A DNA stretch of 64,000 nucleotides, taken from the NCBI GenBank assembly GCA_023678885.1, contig CM042987.1, positions 30,342,927 to 30,406,926 of the forward strand. Direction: 5' to 3'. Shown one piece after another: positions 37,919-47,210 of this stretch (positions within the stretch are counted from its first letter, which is position 1; every line of letters begins with the position of its first letter). This DNA comes from Pogostemon cablin (taxonomy: Eukaryota > Streptophyta > Magnoliopsida > Lamiales > Lamiaceae). The position numbers and the translations under genes are program-made. Under the pieces are notes generated by a model. The model did not search any database. It saw only the letters and a program-made list of their open reading frames with translations, and was not told the origin of the DNA.

Positions 37919-38601
37919 TAGGGATGGCAGTTTTGCGGGTTTTCCCGGGTACCCGACCCGACCAAACCCTAATGGGACGGGTTCGGGTACCTATAATCGG
38001 GTTTGGGACGGGTTTGGGAAAAAATAAAAATTCCCATTAGGGTTCGGGTAGACCCCCCTCGGGTACCCGCTACCCGAACCCGTATAAAGAAGCGGATAAG
38101 GGTAGCGGGTACCCGCATATATCCGTCCCGTTTACTTGTATGTATGTATTTTTTAGAGGATTCGAACACTCAACCTCATTAAAAAAAATATCCGTTCATC
38201 GTTTAGACACAAGTATCTTGTTATATGTTTCAATATTTAAATAAATTTACAAATCATTAATCTAACCTATCATTTTATTTTATTTGTATGTTATTTAAAG
38301 TTTGAATTGAAGATCTTTAAACTTGTGTGGTGATTTTATGTCATGTTTTAATTATTATTGTTTAATGTTGTAGACACATTTATTTAAATGTTTGAGATTT
38401 GAAATTTATATTTTAAGTTTTATAAAAAAGTTTGACGGGTTCGGGTACCCGCGGATAGAAACAATCGGGTTCGAAATGGATACGGATATTTCAATAATAT
38501 TTTAAACGGGTAATGGGACGGATACGGGTAGTGGTATTCTTAACGGATACGGGTTCGGGTACCCCAAAAAAATACGGGTACCCTACCCGCTGCCATCCCT
38601 A
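37919..38601. mobile_element. hAT-type MITE, 683 bp, inside the solo LTR
   Basis: The ends TAGGGATGGCAG and CTGCCATCCCTA form a 12-bp inverted repeat. The flanks AGTAGGAC (37911-37918 and 38602-38609) are a perfect 8-bp duplication. Both subterminal regions are packed with cgggtacccg/gggttcgggta words. It is in the same family as 1358-2110. No transposase. Confidence 0.95.
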
Positions 38602-38922
38602 AGTAGGACGTCTAGGAAACCAAATCAATTGCATTAAACCTGATACCTTAGAGCTGTTATTTCTCTTTTGATCAAACTTGAATAATTCTCATTGCTTCTA
38701 TTTATTGTGTTAATTGTTATTTAAATTATTTAAGTTATTAATCATATTCAAAACTTGGAAATTGGTTACAATTATTCTAGTTGAATAGTAATCAATAGTA
38801 AAATAAATAATAGACTGTCTCAGTGGGAATGATATTTTTAACTGGGGTACTTGCCTCTGCAATTGACATTACTACACTTGGGGCTCGTAAATTGGAGTGT
38901 GCAATTTATGCCTAACACCGCC

Positions 38923-39190
38923 GGAGGACTGTCGATGGTCCGGCAGTGGGTAGGGTTTGCACAATTTATTTTACATAATTTTGTTTTTGCACATTTTGCT
39001 TTGCAAATTTTTGTTTGTACATTTTTTTTTGCGTACTTTTTTTACACAATTTTGTTTTTCACAATTTTTTTCACATTTTGTTTTGCATATTTTTTTGCAC
39101 AATATATTTGCACTATTTTTTTCACATTTATTCTTTATAATTTTTTTGTTACTCAATTTCTAGCATTGTTCAACACCAGTAGATGATATA
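38923..39190. repeat. T-rich degenerate repeat of (t)ttgcacaattttg words
   Basis: Words such as ttgcacaattt, ttgcacatttt and ttcacaattttt recur about every 20-25 bp. Flank sequence left of the solo LTR (36385-36430) has the same texture, so the LTR inserted into a pre-existing repeat. The Phe-rich ORFs here are spurious. Confidence 0.6.
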
Positions 39191-39236
39191 TGTCATGTTA
39201 GTTAAGTCAATTATCACACCCATAAGCAGAAATAAA

Positions 39237-39325
39237 CTGAATGTGCTAAGATAATAAGTTAGCCAAATTAGCAGCAAACGTACCACCATTACATGAAACA
39301 CAACATAAGGCTGCATCTCCTTTCC
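39237..39325 (-). pseudogene. Possible captured exon, identity unknown
   Basis: On the minus strand, after an AG that could be a splice acceptor (ttttaggtttcag), a short frame reads LTGKGDAALCCVSCNGGTFA and continues to TAG about ten codons later. It has coding-like composition and lies in line with the two recognisable gene fragments on the same strand. I do not recognise the protein, and it may be chance. Confidence 0.25.
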
Positions 39326-39400
39326 CAGTTAATCTGAAACCTAAAAACTAGCACAGCTTTATAATTTAACCAAACAACTCTCCACACACACTAGGTGAAT

Positions 39401-39752
39401 AATTGACTTAGAAATCCCACCGTGCATGCATATTATCTTCTCGTCTATAAGAGCAGAAATGGGCATGCAATTAAAGCAGTCGGTGAATATCTTCCACAGC
39501 CGAACATTGAATCTCCTCTTGCATTCGTCGTAAAATCCATAAACACGGTTGATTTTGGCATCTTCGTGGTTCCCACGCAACAGAAATATCTTATCTGGAT
39601 ACCTTACTTTGTAAGCCAATAGCAAGCATATTGTTTCCAAACTCTGCTTCCCTCTGTCGACATAATCTCCGAGAAAGAGGTAATTTGCAGCAGGGGATAT
39701 CCACCGAATTCAAACAGAGTCAAGAGGTCGTGGTGCTGTCCGTGTATATAAC
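39401..39752 (-). pseudogene. Protein phosphatase 1 catalytic subunit, exon fragment
   Basis: On the minus strand, after a good acceptor (ttcttacag at 39753), the frame starts at IHGQHHDLLTLFEFGGYP, then continues after a one-base loss in a C run (39693-39696) with LFLGDYVDRGKQSLETICLL, FLLRGNHEDAKINRVYGFYD and ALIDEKIICMHGGIS. GDYVDRG, GNHE and HGG are metal-binding and catalytic motifs of PPP phosphatases, and the protein matches plant type-one phosphatase (TOPP). Similarity ends abruptly after HGGIS, and the real gene's other exons are missing. It is a truncated fragment with its intron boundary retained, so it is a DNA-level copy, not a processed one. PP1 would dephosphorylate Ser/Thr. 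This piece cannot. Confidence 0.9.
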
Positions 39753-40019
39753 CTGTAAGAACATGCTTCCATTATAACAAATAGGACAACCTATAAGTCA
39801 TAATTGTAAATCAACAATATCAAGTTTTTGTAGCTCGTTAACTTGAATTATAATTAATTGCCTTCACTATCTTTTCTCAGTTCACAATTGAACCTAATAT
39901 AAAGCTACAAGTGTTCAAATTGTCTAAAAAGCTAATGTCTTTGGGTCTTTGTTTTGATGTCAAGTGCCAATTCAACAAGCCAATCTAACTCACCTAATGA
40001 AGATAAAATAACAGATTCA

Positions 40020-40067
40020 AACAAGTGCATTCCGCATTGCAGCAGTGACATTATCAACCTTTTCAAT
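40020..40067 (-). pseudogene. Serine palmitoyltransferase LCB1, second exon fragment
   Basis: On the minus strand, after acceptor ttttttcgcag, the frame reads IEKVDNVTAAMRNALV and then meets TGA. In LCB1 the next exon after the EHC-x-VP segment encodes EK(I/V)D-x-(I/V)TAAMGHALA. The fragment ends there. Intron boundaries with 40142-40282 match the expected gene structure. Confidence 0.7.
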
Positions 40068-40141
40068 CTGCGAAAAATAGAATAAAAAGAAGAATCCGCA
40101 AATTATACAACCGGTTAATCAACGAGGTGGTGAAAACTTAC

Positions 40142-40282
40142 TGGAATTTTGCAATGTTCAGTTAGACCTCTACCAGAACTTCCAAGAACTCCAACAGAAT
40201 TGCTTTCATCCAATATTACACAGAATCGATATTTCTCCTTCAACTTGATAATTTCATCCAATAGAGCAATTTGACCCGAATT
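40142..40282 (-). pseudogene. Serine palmitoyltransferase LCB1, exon fragment
   Basis: The exon is 141 bp (47 codons), bounded by an acceptor (ctccag, minus strand, just above 40282) and a donor (gtaagt just below 40142). It encodes NSGQIALLDEIIKLKEKYRF, VILDESNSVGVLGSSGRG and LTEHCKIP, closely matching the pyridoxal-enzyme-fold LCB1 subunit of plant serine palmitoyltransferase, the ER enzyme that starts sphingolipid synthesis. Upstream and downstream exons are absent apart from the piece at 40020-40067. It is not a functional gene. Confidence 0.85.
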
Positions 40283-40498
40283 CTGGAGTTGTACAAGATA
40301 AGTGGCAACAGAATGTTTCAAACTCCAGCACAAATGAAATTATAAGGGGAGTATTTGACTATAGAATTAAAGCAAGCAAGCCTGGAACACATCAGCACTA
40401 ATGGAGATGCAATTAAACAAATTGAATCCAATCAAATCAATTGAGCAATTAACTTAATTAAACAAACAGAATCCAATCAAATCAATTGAGCAATTAAC

Positions 40499-40581
40499 CT
40501 GATAAGCTTCACTGATGTCTTGAAAATTTTGAAGTGGCGGCACCTCACCCTTCTTCTTGTCAAGATGCCATTTCGCGAAGC
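40499..40581 (-). pseudogene. Possible captured exon resembling a J-domain
   Basis: On the minus strand the frame FAKWHLDKKKGEVPPLQNFQ followed by DISEAYQ ends at a GT (cag/gttaat) that could be a splice donor. KWH-x-DK...F-x-(D/E)ISEAYQ resembles helices II-III of a DnaJ J-domain, where the HPD motif would be HLD. The match is short, so I treat it as tentative. Confidence 0.3.
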
Positions 40582-41120
40582 AGGCGGCGCGACGGTGGTT
40601 GACGGGCGGTTATGGTTGAAGGCGGGCTTCCAACGACGAGAAATAGGAGCAGCGCGAAGGGTGTACGGCTGGCGGCGGCGCGTAGATCTGTGGAGATGGC
40701 AGCCATTCGCACTGGGAGGCACACCGATGGAAGCGATGGCGGTGGATATGGCGCCCTAGGCAGCGAAATCAGAAGCAGCAACCGAGATCGGGCCTACGAG
40801 GGCAGCGTGAAGCGGTGGCTGAGGAAAACAGAGAAATCAGCCCGATCGACAGCAAGAAACGCGAGTGTCGCGTGCGAATCTGAAAGCCGCGCCGTTGGTG
40901 GAAGTGGAAGGCTCCTAATTTAGCGACGGCGGAGACTGCCCTAGGCAGTGGAGAAATAGGGGAACGACCCCCTCATGAACGAGAGCTGGTGTGTCGACGG
41001 TGGCGGGCCGTCACTAGATCTGCAACCAGTTCAGCCTGCCGATGGAAGAGGAAGCCCAGAAGCAATGGAAATCCGTTGAAGATTCAACCATAAGCGTCTC
41101 CTGTAAAGGGTATTGCGGGA
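40582..41120. other. GC-rich block upstream of the captured exons
   Basis: Strikingly GC-rich (many ggcggcg/gcgac words) compared with the AT-rich surroundings. ORFs exist on both strands in several frames, but none resembles a known protein. It may be the 5' region of the element that gathered the gene fragments, or another captured 5' exon. Confidence 0.35.
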
Positions 41121-41393
41121 GATTAACATGAATTTGTGTACCCGAAAGTTATTTTTATTTTTCATTGTATTGGGATGCAATTACTCTTCCTTCAGTAATA
41201 AACCCTTATTTTATGCTCTTTATTTTATTATCAAAATTGAGATAAATATCTCATTAAGATATTTTAATTATTTAATTGTATGAGTCTCATACACAAAAAA
41301 ATGTAACCGTTAAAATAAAATACCCCATTTTAAAATATGTAATTATTAGGATGAGACGAGAGAAATACGTAATTATATATGTTTATGTATTCA

Positions 41394-41394
<1 letters not shown>

Positions 41395-41458
<64 letters not shown>
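41395..41458. repeat. (TA)n microsatellite
   Basis: Uninterrupted alternating AT tract. Confidence 0.95.
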
Positions 41459-41462
<4 letters not shown>

Positions 41463-41499
41463 GCTACTATTACAAAAAGTTTATATTTATATAATTCTA

Positions 41500-41728
41500 C
41501 TTCCTCTGTTCACTGTCAGTCAATCTATCCATTTTATCATTTTGAGTCATCCACCCTTAATTATCAATTTCCACTTTTAGACACATGGGGCCCACTCACT
41601 CACTAATACAATTAAAATATGAGACTTACACACTCCACTAATACAATTACCAACTGCACATTAAATAATAATACTCCTTAATTCACGTTCAAAAAGCAAA
41701 TGGATAGATTAGAAATGGATCAAGGGAG
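41500..41728. mobile_element. Stowaway MITE (diverged)
   Basis: The ends CTTCCTCTGTTCACTGTCAG and AAATGGATCAAGGGAG are diverged inverted repeats flanked by TA. The interior has the tttttgaacgtgaattaagg/actaatacaatta segment (here in reverse) shared with 33875-34099. Confidence 0.75.
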
Positions 41729-41737
41729 TATTTTTTA

Positions 41738-41775
41738 AAATCTATCCCGTCCGGTGCAACGCACGTGTTAAAATG
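41738..41775 (-). mobile_element. Helitron 3'-end-like hairpin remnant
   Basis: cccgtccggtgcaacgcacg resembles the hairpin region of the Helitron 3' ends at 9233 and 13171. The terminal CTAG is not intact (tcta), and no 5' partner is seen before the psbS 3' end. It is likely a decayed remnant. Confidence 0.35.
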
Positions 41776-42018
41776 TTTGTATAATCTAAAATCACGAATA
41801 CATAGTAATTAATTAGTCAGATTGGAAAAATATATAATCTGCACAAAATTTGGCATTAACAATTAGCATTTCCATACCACCAGCACAGCAACAGAGCAAA
41901 ATAAACCAAGCATATTCTCATCACTAACAATTAACAAAACACTACATACAATAAGAAAGTAGTAAGTACCACTCTTTCTGATTATTTTACAAGTAGAAAA
42001 TTGTTGTCTATTTACAAT

Positions 42019-43757
42019 TTAATCTTCCTCTTCGTCGGTGACAAATTTCCCGGTACCGGGATTAATGGCAGCGACGAAGAAGAAGATTATGTTGAACAAC
42101 AATAGGGGTTCGATTTCGTTTATCGGAACACCGGTCTCGAAGTTCAGCTGTGCCAATGCTCCCTTCCCTGTTATAATTTCTCCTATAATCGAAAAGGCAA
42201 TACCTAGTTGAGCCAATCGTCCAACAAACAACTCGTTTGCTTTTGTGAATCCAAATAAAGGACCTGCAACATTCAAACAATATTAAAGTTACTTCAATTT
42301 TCTAAATTCTAAAATTAATTCCTAACAATATAACTTTGTTTTAGTAAGTGCATCCATTGGCAAGCATAGTGCATTTCGTTATAAAAAACAAATTTAGGGT
42401 ATATTCAATAACTCTCGTTAAGTCTAATTAATTACCTCGTCTAAAAGGTTAAGCTCTGAGACCTTATATTAGGTTATGATTATAATGTAAAATGAATACT
42501 TTGTTTACAAACTATATGATCATGAAAATGTGTTGTTACCCTGTCCAAGACCCAAAGCGGATCGGAAGTCTTTTCCGGGAGCTATAATGGGTCCGGTATT
42601 GGTTACTTCGTCGACGAAGCGACCACGGTCACCCAAAGCACCAATGGCACCAAGAAGGTTGAAAAGGATGAAGAATAGAAGAAGTGGCTCTGCTTCATAG
42701 ATAGGAATTCCAGTTTCCAAATTTAGTTGTGCAAGAATTCCTTTTCCAGTTATTGCTTCTCCCAGAAGAGATGCCTGCATGCCAATTTAATCATTTACTA
42801 ATTTAAAAAAAAAAAAGAAGAAGAAGAATTTGTAATGCTCAATTGATTAAAAATTTAGGATCTTGTCTAAATGCTAAACAACATTCTATGAAAGTTCAGG
42901 CATGGATTACCTATTTCAACTCCGTGTTTCATCTTGTATTCTACTTTTTAAATGAGTGACACGTATCATAATAACATTTTAGATTACAGCCACGTCTTAA
43001 GAATTTAATGTTGATTTATAGTGTAATTTTTTTATGTTATAAAACACTAATGTAACACGAATTATGGAAGATGGAAACCAGAAGTTCATGCTATGTTTGC
43101 TAGCTACTCTATAAAATAATAAAAAATGTAATCAAGTCTTTTTCAAGAATGGAAAATAGACATCATATCATAATTGTCCTATGTAAATTAAATGCCAAAT
43201 AGAAACATTATATATTAGGTTTTGGCAAATGGGATCCCCCTATCTCCTCTCCTATCTTATTGATGATTAGTAAAATATTACACCATTCAATTAATATAAG
43301 TAAATCATGATTAGTAAAATATACCATTAATTAATAAGTAAAATAAAAGAACTCACAGCAAAGCCAATCATGGCAACTCTACCAACAAAGAGCTCATTCT
43401 GCTTAGTAAAACCAATTCCACCAGATGTACCAAATATCCCATCCTCTGTTTTACCCTTTTCCTTCACCACTGGCACCTGTCAAAGCACAATGAATTCATC
43501 AACCCCATTAACTCCCAAATAATAATATAATAAAAACCCATAATTAGTTAATGTTAGAGAATGACCTTCTTGGCAGGAGGAGCCTTGGTTTTGGACTTGA
43601 AAAGGGCCACAGTGGTTGTTGATGAAGAGAGAGGAGAAGCATTTCTTGGGGGGAGCAAGAAGTGAGAGAAAGGGGTTGGCTTAAGCTGCCTGTGGATCAC
43701 CAATGGCTGCTCCCCTTTCACCACATGGTTGGCAGCAAGCAGCATTGTTTGAGCCAT
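42019..43757 (-). CDS. psbS: PsbS, photosystem II 22-kDa protein (photoprotective energy quenching)
   Basis: Four exons on the minus strand: 43757-43566, 43476-43357, 42774-42540 and 42263-42019 (stop TAA). All introns are GT-AG, and together they encode 263 residues, normal length for the precursor. Residues 1 to about 60 are Ser/Lys/Pro-rich and fit a chloroplast transit peptide. Two homologous LHC-type halves follow: GFTKQNELFVGRVAMIGFA (86-104) with TGIPIYEAEPLL, and GFTKANELFVGRLAQLGIA (187-205) with TGVPINEIEPLL, giving four transmembrane helices. The lumenal Glu residues in these YEAEP/NEIEP loops are in the region of the pH-sensing Glu pair known for the family. The C terminus is acidic (TDEEED). 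PsbS sits in the thylakoid membrane and triggers qE non-photochemical quenching when the lumen acidifies. It appears intact. Confidence 0.97.
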
Positions 43758-43834
43758 GAGGTATTGCCTAGCTAGTGTGTGTTGTGTGTGTGAAATTGCT
43801 GCAATTAATCAAGTGTGTGGTGGGTTTTGAGTTA

Positions 43835-43841
43835 GTTTATA
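43835..43841 (-). promoter_or_regulatory. Probable TATA box of psbS
   Basis: The minus strand reads CCCTATAAAC about 80 bases upstream of the ATG, which would give a 5' UTR of roughly 50 bases. The 5' leader contains cacacacaacacacac. A (CT)n tract on the minus strand lies further upstream. Confidence 0.6.
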
Positions 43842-43998
43842 GGGAGATGAGGAATGGCTGAGGTCTGTTTGGGAAGCTCCCAATCCAGGGATGGGATATG
43901 AGTCACACAATTAATGGAAGTGATGTGGATAGGGTGTGGGAATTGTGATGGTGGAGAGGGTGTCCACGAGACTCTTTATGAACTTGTAATATTTGTGT

Positions 43999-44001
<3 letters not shown>

Positions 44002-44034
<33 letters not shown>
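44002..44034. repeat. (GA)n microsatellite upstream of psbS
   Basis: About sixteen GA units, (CT)n on the gene strand, about 245 bp before the psbS start. CT/GA tracts are common near plant promoters. Confidence 0.9.
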
Positions 44035-44037
<3 letters not shown>

Positions 44038-44224
44038 TGTGTGTTTCACTATTTGATTCTATTGAGCTTCCTATTACTTCTAGAATAATCCACCTGTCAT
44101 TTCTGGGAATGTTTCATGTATAGATTTGTTTTCTCCAATTTCAAATGCAAATATTTTAGATTTTTATTACTCCCTGTATTTTTCATGTTCTGAGTACGCC
44201 AAAATCAAAAAAATATTTCTCACA

Positions 44225-44440
44225 AAATTTGCACTTATAAATATAAAGCACCTGAAAATTGACAAAATTTGTTCGAAGATTGTTCATTGTTGGGCCGGAT
44301 CTTTTGGGAGAGTGTTCTTTTGGGACCGTTTCAACTTGACAACATACTGGGCCTTACTCAAGCTTTTTATTGGGCCTTCACACCTCTTCAATTGGACCAA
44401 GTTTAATATGCGATAGCCCATTGGATTTTGTCGTTCATTT
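44225..44440. repeat. Dispersed repeat, related copy at 56587-56830
   Basis: Shares tttgcacttataaat(a), ctgaaaattgacaaaatttg, tgctcattg/tgttcattg and repeated tgggcctt/tgggctt words with 56587-56830 in the same order. The relationship is diverged. Element class is unknown. Confidence 0.6.
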
Positions 44441-44718
44441 CTTCGTTTCTGTTTACATCTCAGTTTTGCGTCCTAAATTTTTAAAATTTTGAAATGGAAA
44501 TCCATCTCAGTTTGAGTCCTTAATTTTTTAGGAATTCCATCATATTACTCTATTTAATTCCTAATCTTGGTTAAATATTATCCATACACATTTCAAAGAA
44601 CAACTCCAGCAACTTAAAACTAAAATAGTTCATCCAATTCAATTCAAAGAGTACTAACACTGCAAATTTTAAACTAAAAACTCAACAATTAGGGAAACTT
44701 GATAAAGACAGAAATTGC

Positions 44719-45366
44719 TCACTCCTCTTCCTCCTCCTCTTCTTCTTCCTCCTCCTCATCATAATAATCACTATAGGCGTAGTCGTCATCGTAATCACCA
44801 TGTCCTGCAGCTCGCACAATACTCTTAACAAGAGTTTTCTCCTTGATGCCTTCCATTCCATGATATGGCGAGCAGGGATCCCACATCCTGAGGTACTCCC
44901 TGCCATCTTCCTCCCAGACGATGAGGCAGTCCTCCGGGGCGGAGTGTTTGATCCTAACCCCGAGCCTGGCCGCCGCCCTACATGACTCCAGCGCTTTCTT
45001 GATCTTGGCTGCCTTCTTCAGGGCAACCTCATGAGCAGATGTTGGGATTTCAACGACAACAGAGATGTTGCGACGACGAAGGAGGCCTTGGTTGTTGACG
45101 AGATGATCAGCAATCCGGTTGGCAACCTCTTTGAGATACTCATCATCCAGTAAGACGTCACGCTGTGAGGTCTCCACATCCATTAAAGTGACACCATCTT
45201 CCCCGACGATCTTCATGGCAGATTGGCATGGATCTTTGGTCTCAACCTCAACGATCACAACCCTCACCAAACTCTCCATGTAGCCCTTCAATTTGTTTGC
45301 AGGTATAATGGCGACCAACAGGCTCACATACCCAAATAATACATATTTGCCACTTGAACCTACCAT
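44719..45366 (-). CDS. Uncharacterised 215-residue protein with acidic C-terminal tail
   Basis: I chose ATG 45366 (MVGSSGKY); the frame runs without break to TGA at 44719. The first ~30 residues include a hydrophobic stretch (YVLFGYVSLLVAIIP) that could be a signal anchor or buried segment. The middle is mixed helical, charged sequence with RRRNISVVVEIPTSAHEVAL, KKAAKIKKALESC and CLIVWEEDGREYLRMWDP. The C terminus is Asp/Tyr- then Glu-rich (DYDDDYAYSDYYDEEEE...), encoded by a GAG/GAA run. I do not recognise the family. Codon use and length fit a real gene. A probable 5' UTR intron begins just upstream (acceptor gtgtag near 45386). The nearest neighbour is psbS, on the same strand about 1 kb away. 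Confidence 0.7.
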   Translation of the reverse strand: MVGSSGKYVLFGYVSLLVAIIPANKLKGYMESLVRVVIVEVETKDPCQSAMKIVGEDGVTLMDVETSQRDVLLDDEYLKEVANRIADHLVNNQGLLRRRNISVVVEIPTSAHEVALKKAAKIKKALESCRAAARLGVRIKHSAPEDCLIVWEEDGREYLRMWDPCSPYHGMEGIKEKTLVKSIVRAAGHGDYDDDYAYSDYYDEEEEEEEEEEEE

Positions 45367-45385
45367 CTTGAGAGAGAGAAATAAC

Positions 45386-46600
45386 CTACACAATTATCAC
45401 TATATAATTAACATTAAAAATAACCAAAAGCAATTCTAAATGGCATCTATTAAAAAACTAAAAAGCCTAAAGGGACCTAAAAACAATTATCAACCTCAGT
45501 AACAAATTGGATCATGTAGCAATATTTCATTTTATGCAAAGAAAGATTATATGAGTACATATAATAACATTATTGAGTTGACGAAAACTGTAGTGAACTA
45601 AACGAATGGAGGAATGAAAACGAACAGAAAATATATGTTGTGGAAAAGGACATTAGAGATGTCTGAATAAGGGACTAGCGGAACTAGGGGTTGGGGACTA
45701 CTCCAGCTCTCACTCTCATCAACTCAACCAATGAACAAAAGTAAACAACATTCAGAGTAAAGGCAAGTTTAAGATGGTCAGTAGTGTGTTTCAGCCAGAT
45801 TTAAGTCTACCATCATACTCACTGAAGTTTGAAACCTCAAATTTGTCAAGTGACAAGTGGTTTTGCACAATCAGTTTCCATTTGAACATAGATTTTTATA
45901 AGAAAAGACGCCACAGTTAAGCATGAGATTTGTGTTTAAAGGATATAAAAGTGTGAAGTTGTACCAAAGGAGCACATGACTAAAAACATTTCCTACCATA
46001 TTTATCAAGGCATCATTCACAGGAAACATAATTCCAAATATATAACATAAAGAAAACAGTGAATTCCCAATAGGTCAGTTGATTTCGCACATAACAATAA
46101 TACAAAGTACTCATAGAAGAGGATTTATGCAATGTCAACGGGAGAGAAAATACAAAGACAAAATCAAAATCCAACAGATTATCCAATAAAGAAGAAATTC
46201 AACTCCGATTTAGCAATGTCAGAACTCATAAATTGGTAAAATAATCCCATAATTGAAGCAGTCGATCGAGAGAAATTACAGCACAGTCATAGTACTTATT
46301 ACCAAGAATTATAAGCCATTATACAGCAAATACTTGCAAAGCGTAAGCAAGGAACTGAAAGCATGGGAATCGAAGAATAGTTTACCGAAATAGGGTTCTT
46401 CGATTGAGTGAGATGGCGAAGATGCTAACAGATTCTATCGGAAGTTCTGTTGAGGAAAATTCATAAAAGAATTGGTAAACTGGAATGTAGGAATTAGGGT
46501 AAGTTAATCTAACAAGGAAGAGAGAAATTAGAATATCTGCTCTGCTCTGCTCTTGTTCTTCAAAATCTGGAGTCACCTCTTCAAATTTTGTTAGTATGGG
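45386..46600 (-). other. Probable 5' UTR intron and first exon of the acidic-tail gene
   Basis: On the minus strand a donor (cg/gtaaac near 46385) and an acceptor (ttgtgtag near 45386) would remove about 1 kb, joining a non-coding exon at about 46386-46600 to the coding exon. The first exon contains an unusual agagcagagcaga repeat. The short ORF in it (46576-46382) has no recognisable product. The transcript start is not defined. Confidence 0.45.
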
Positions 46601-47116
46601 AGAGAAGATTGTTCATTATCCTTTCACTCTCATCTGGTTTTGTAGCGTTGGAAATATCTCTCTCCATTTGATTCTCTTTGTTGGTACAAAATCTGTACTG
46701 CTATCCTTGCAGGGAGTATGTTTCAGAAAGCGAATAACACTCACAATATTAATGTGATTTGGGATAACTGGGGTTGTACCTCATGCATTAAGTCCTGTAC
46801 CTACCATGCAGATTACAAATTGAAGTAATGAACAACGGTCCCTTTTTTTAATTATTTTTTTTATTTTCTTTATTACCTTTTTTTTTTTTAAAGTATTTGT
46901 TAAAATGCCATTTTTTTAATTACAAAAAATTCCTTGGTTGTCAACTTGATTAGAATGTACAACTCAATTATATATATTTTTACGACTCTATTATACATAT
47001 TCACGATTCGATTAGAACTTTAAAATTGAGTCACCAATCAACTCAAAAATATTTTCATCATTTTGAATAGTTTAATATTTATCATTAAACTTTGGGCATT
47101 TAAAAAAAATTGTTAA

Positions 47117-47188
<72 letters not shown>
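46601..47188. other. Intergenic DNA with T-rich tracts and (TA)n
   Basis: Poly-T rich near 46850-46910, and a (TA)n run at 47120-47188. No gene. Confidence 0.6.
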
Positions 47189-47190
<2 letters not shown>

Positions 47191-47210
47191 AAAACTTGTG
47201 TGCACTCGGG

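Larger units (their letters stand above)
36458..38917 (+). mobile_element. Solo LTR of a Tat/Athila-like Ty3-gypsy family, interrupted by a hAT MITE
   Basis: It starts TGATGAGAGTGGAAATT and ends TGCCTAACA, with the 5-bp flanks CCGCC (36453-36457 and 38918-38922) identical. Without the MITE and its duplication the LTR is about 1.77 kb. It shares its first ~17 bases and the late gtgggaa(c/t)gatattt segment with the LTR at 52146. A cluster of CTCGAGTTG-type words lies at 36640-37050, and ataaagagggatcaagc near 37141 is TATA-like. No internal region is present, so this is probably a solo LTR left by recombination. Orientation follows homology with the gag-bearing copy at 52146-56130. Confidence 0.8.

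Noticed and set aside
40477..40923. GC-rich overlapping ORFs on both strands
   Set aside because: Open frames here follow from base composition. None resembles a known protein, apart from the short J-domain-like piece reported separately.
44126..44416. 96-codon plus-strand ORF
   Set aside because: It overlaps a dispersed repeat and has no conserved pattern. Its related copy at 56587 is not open.
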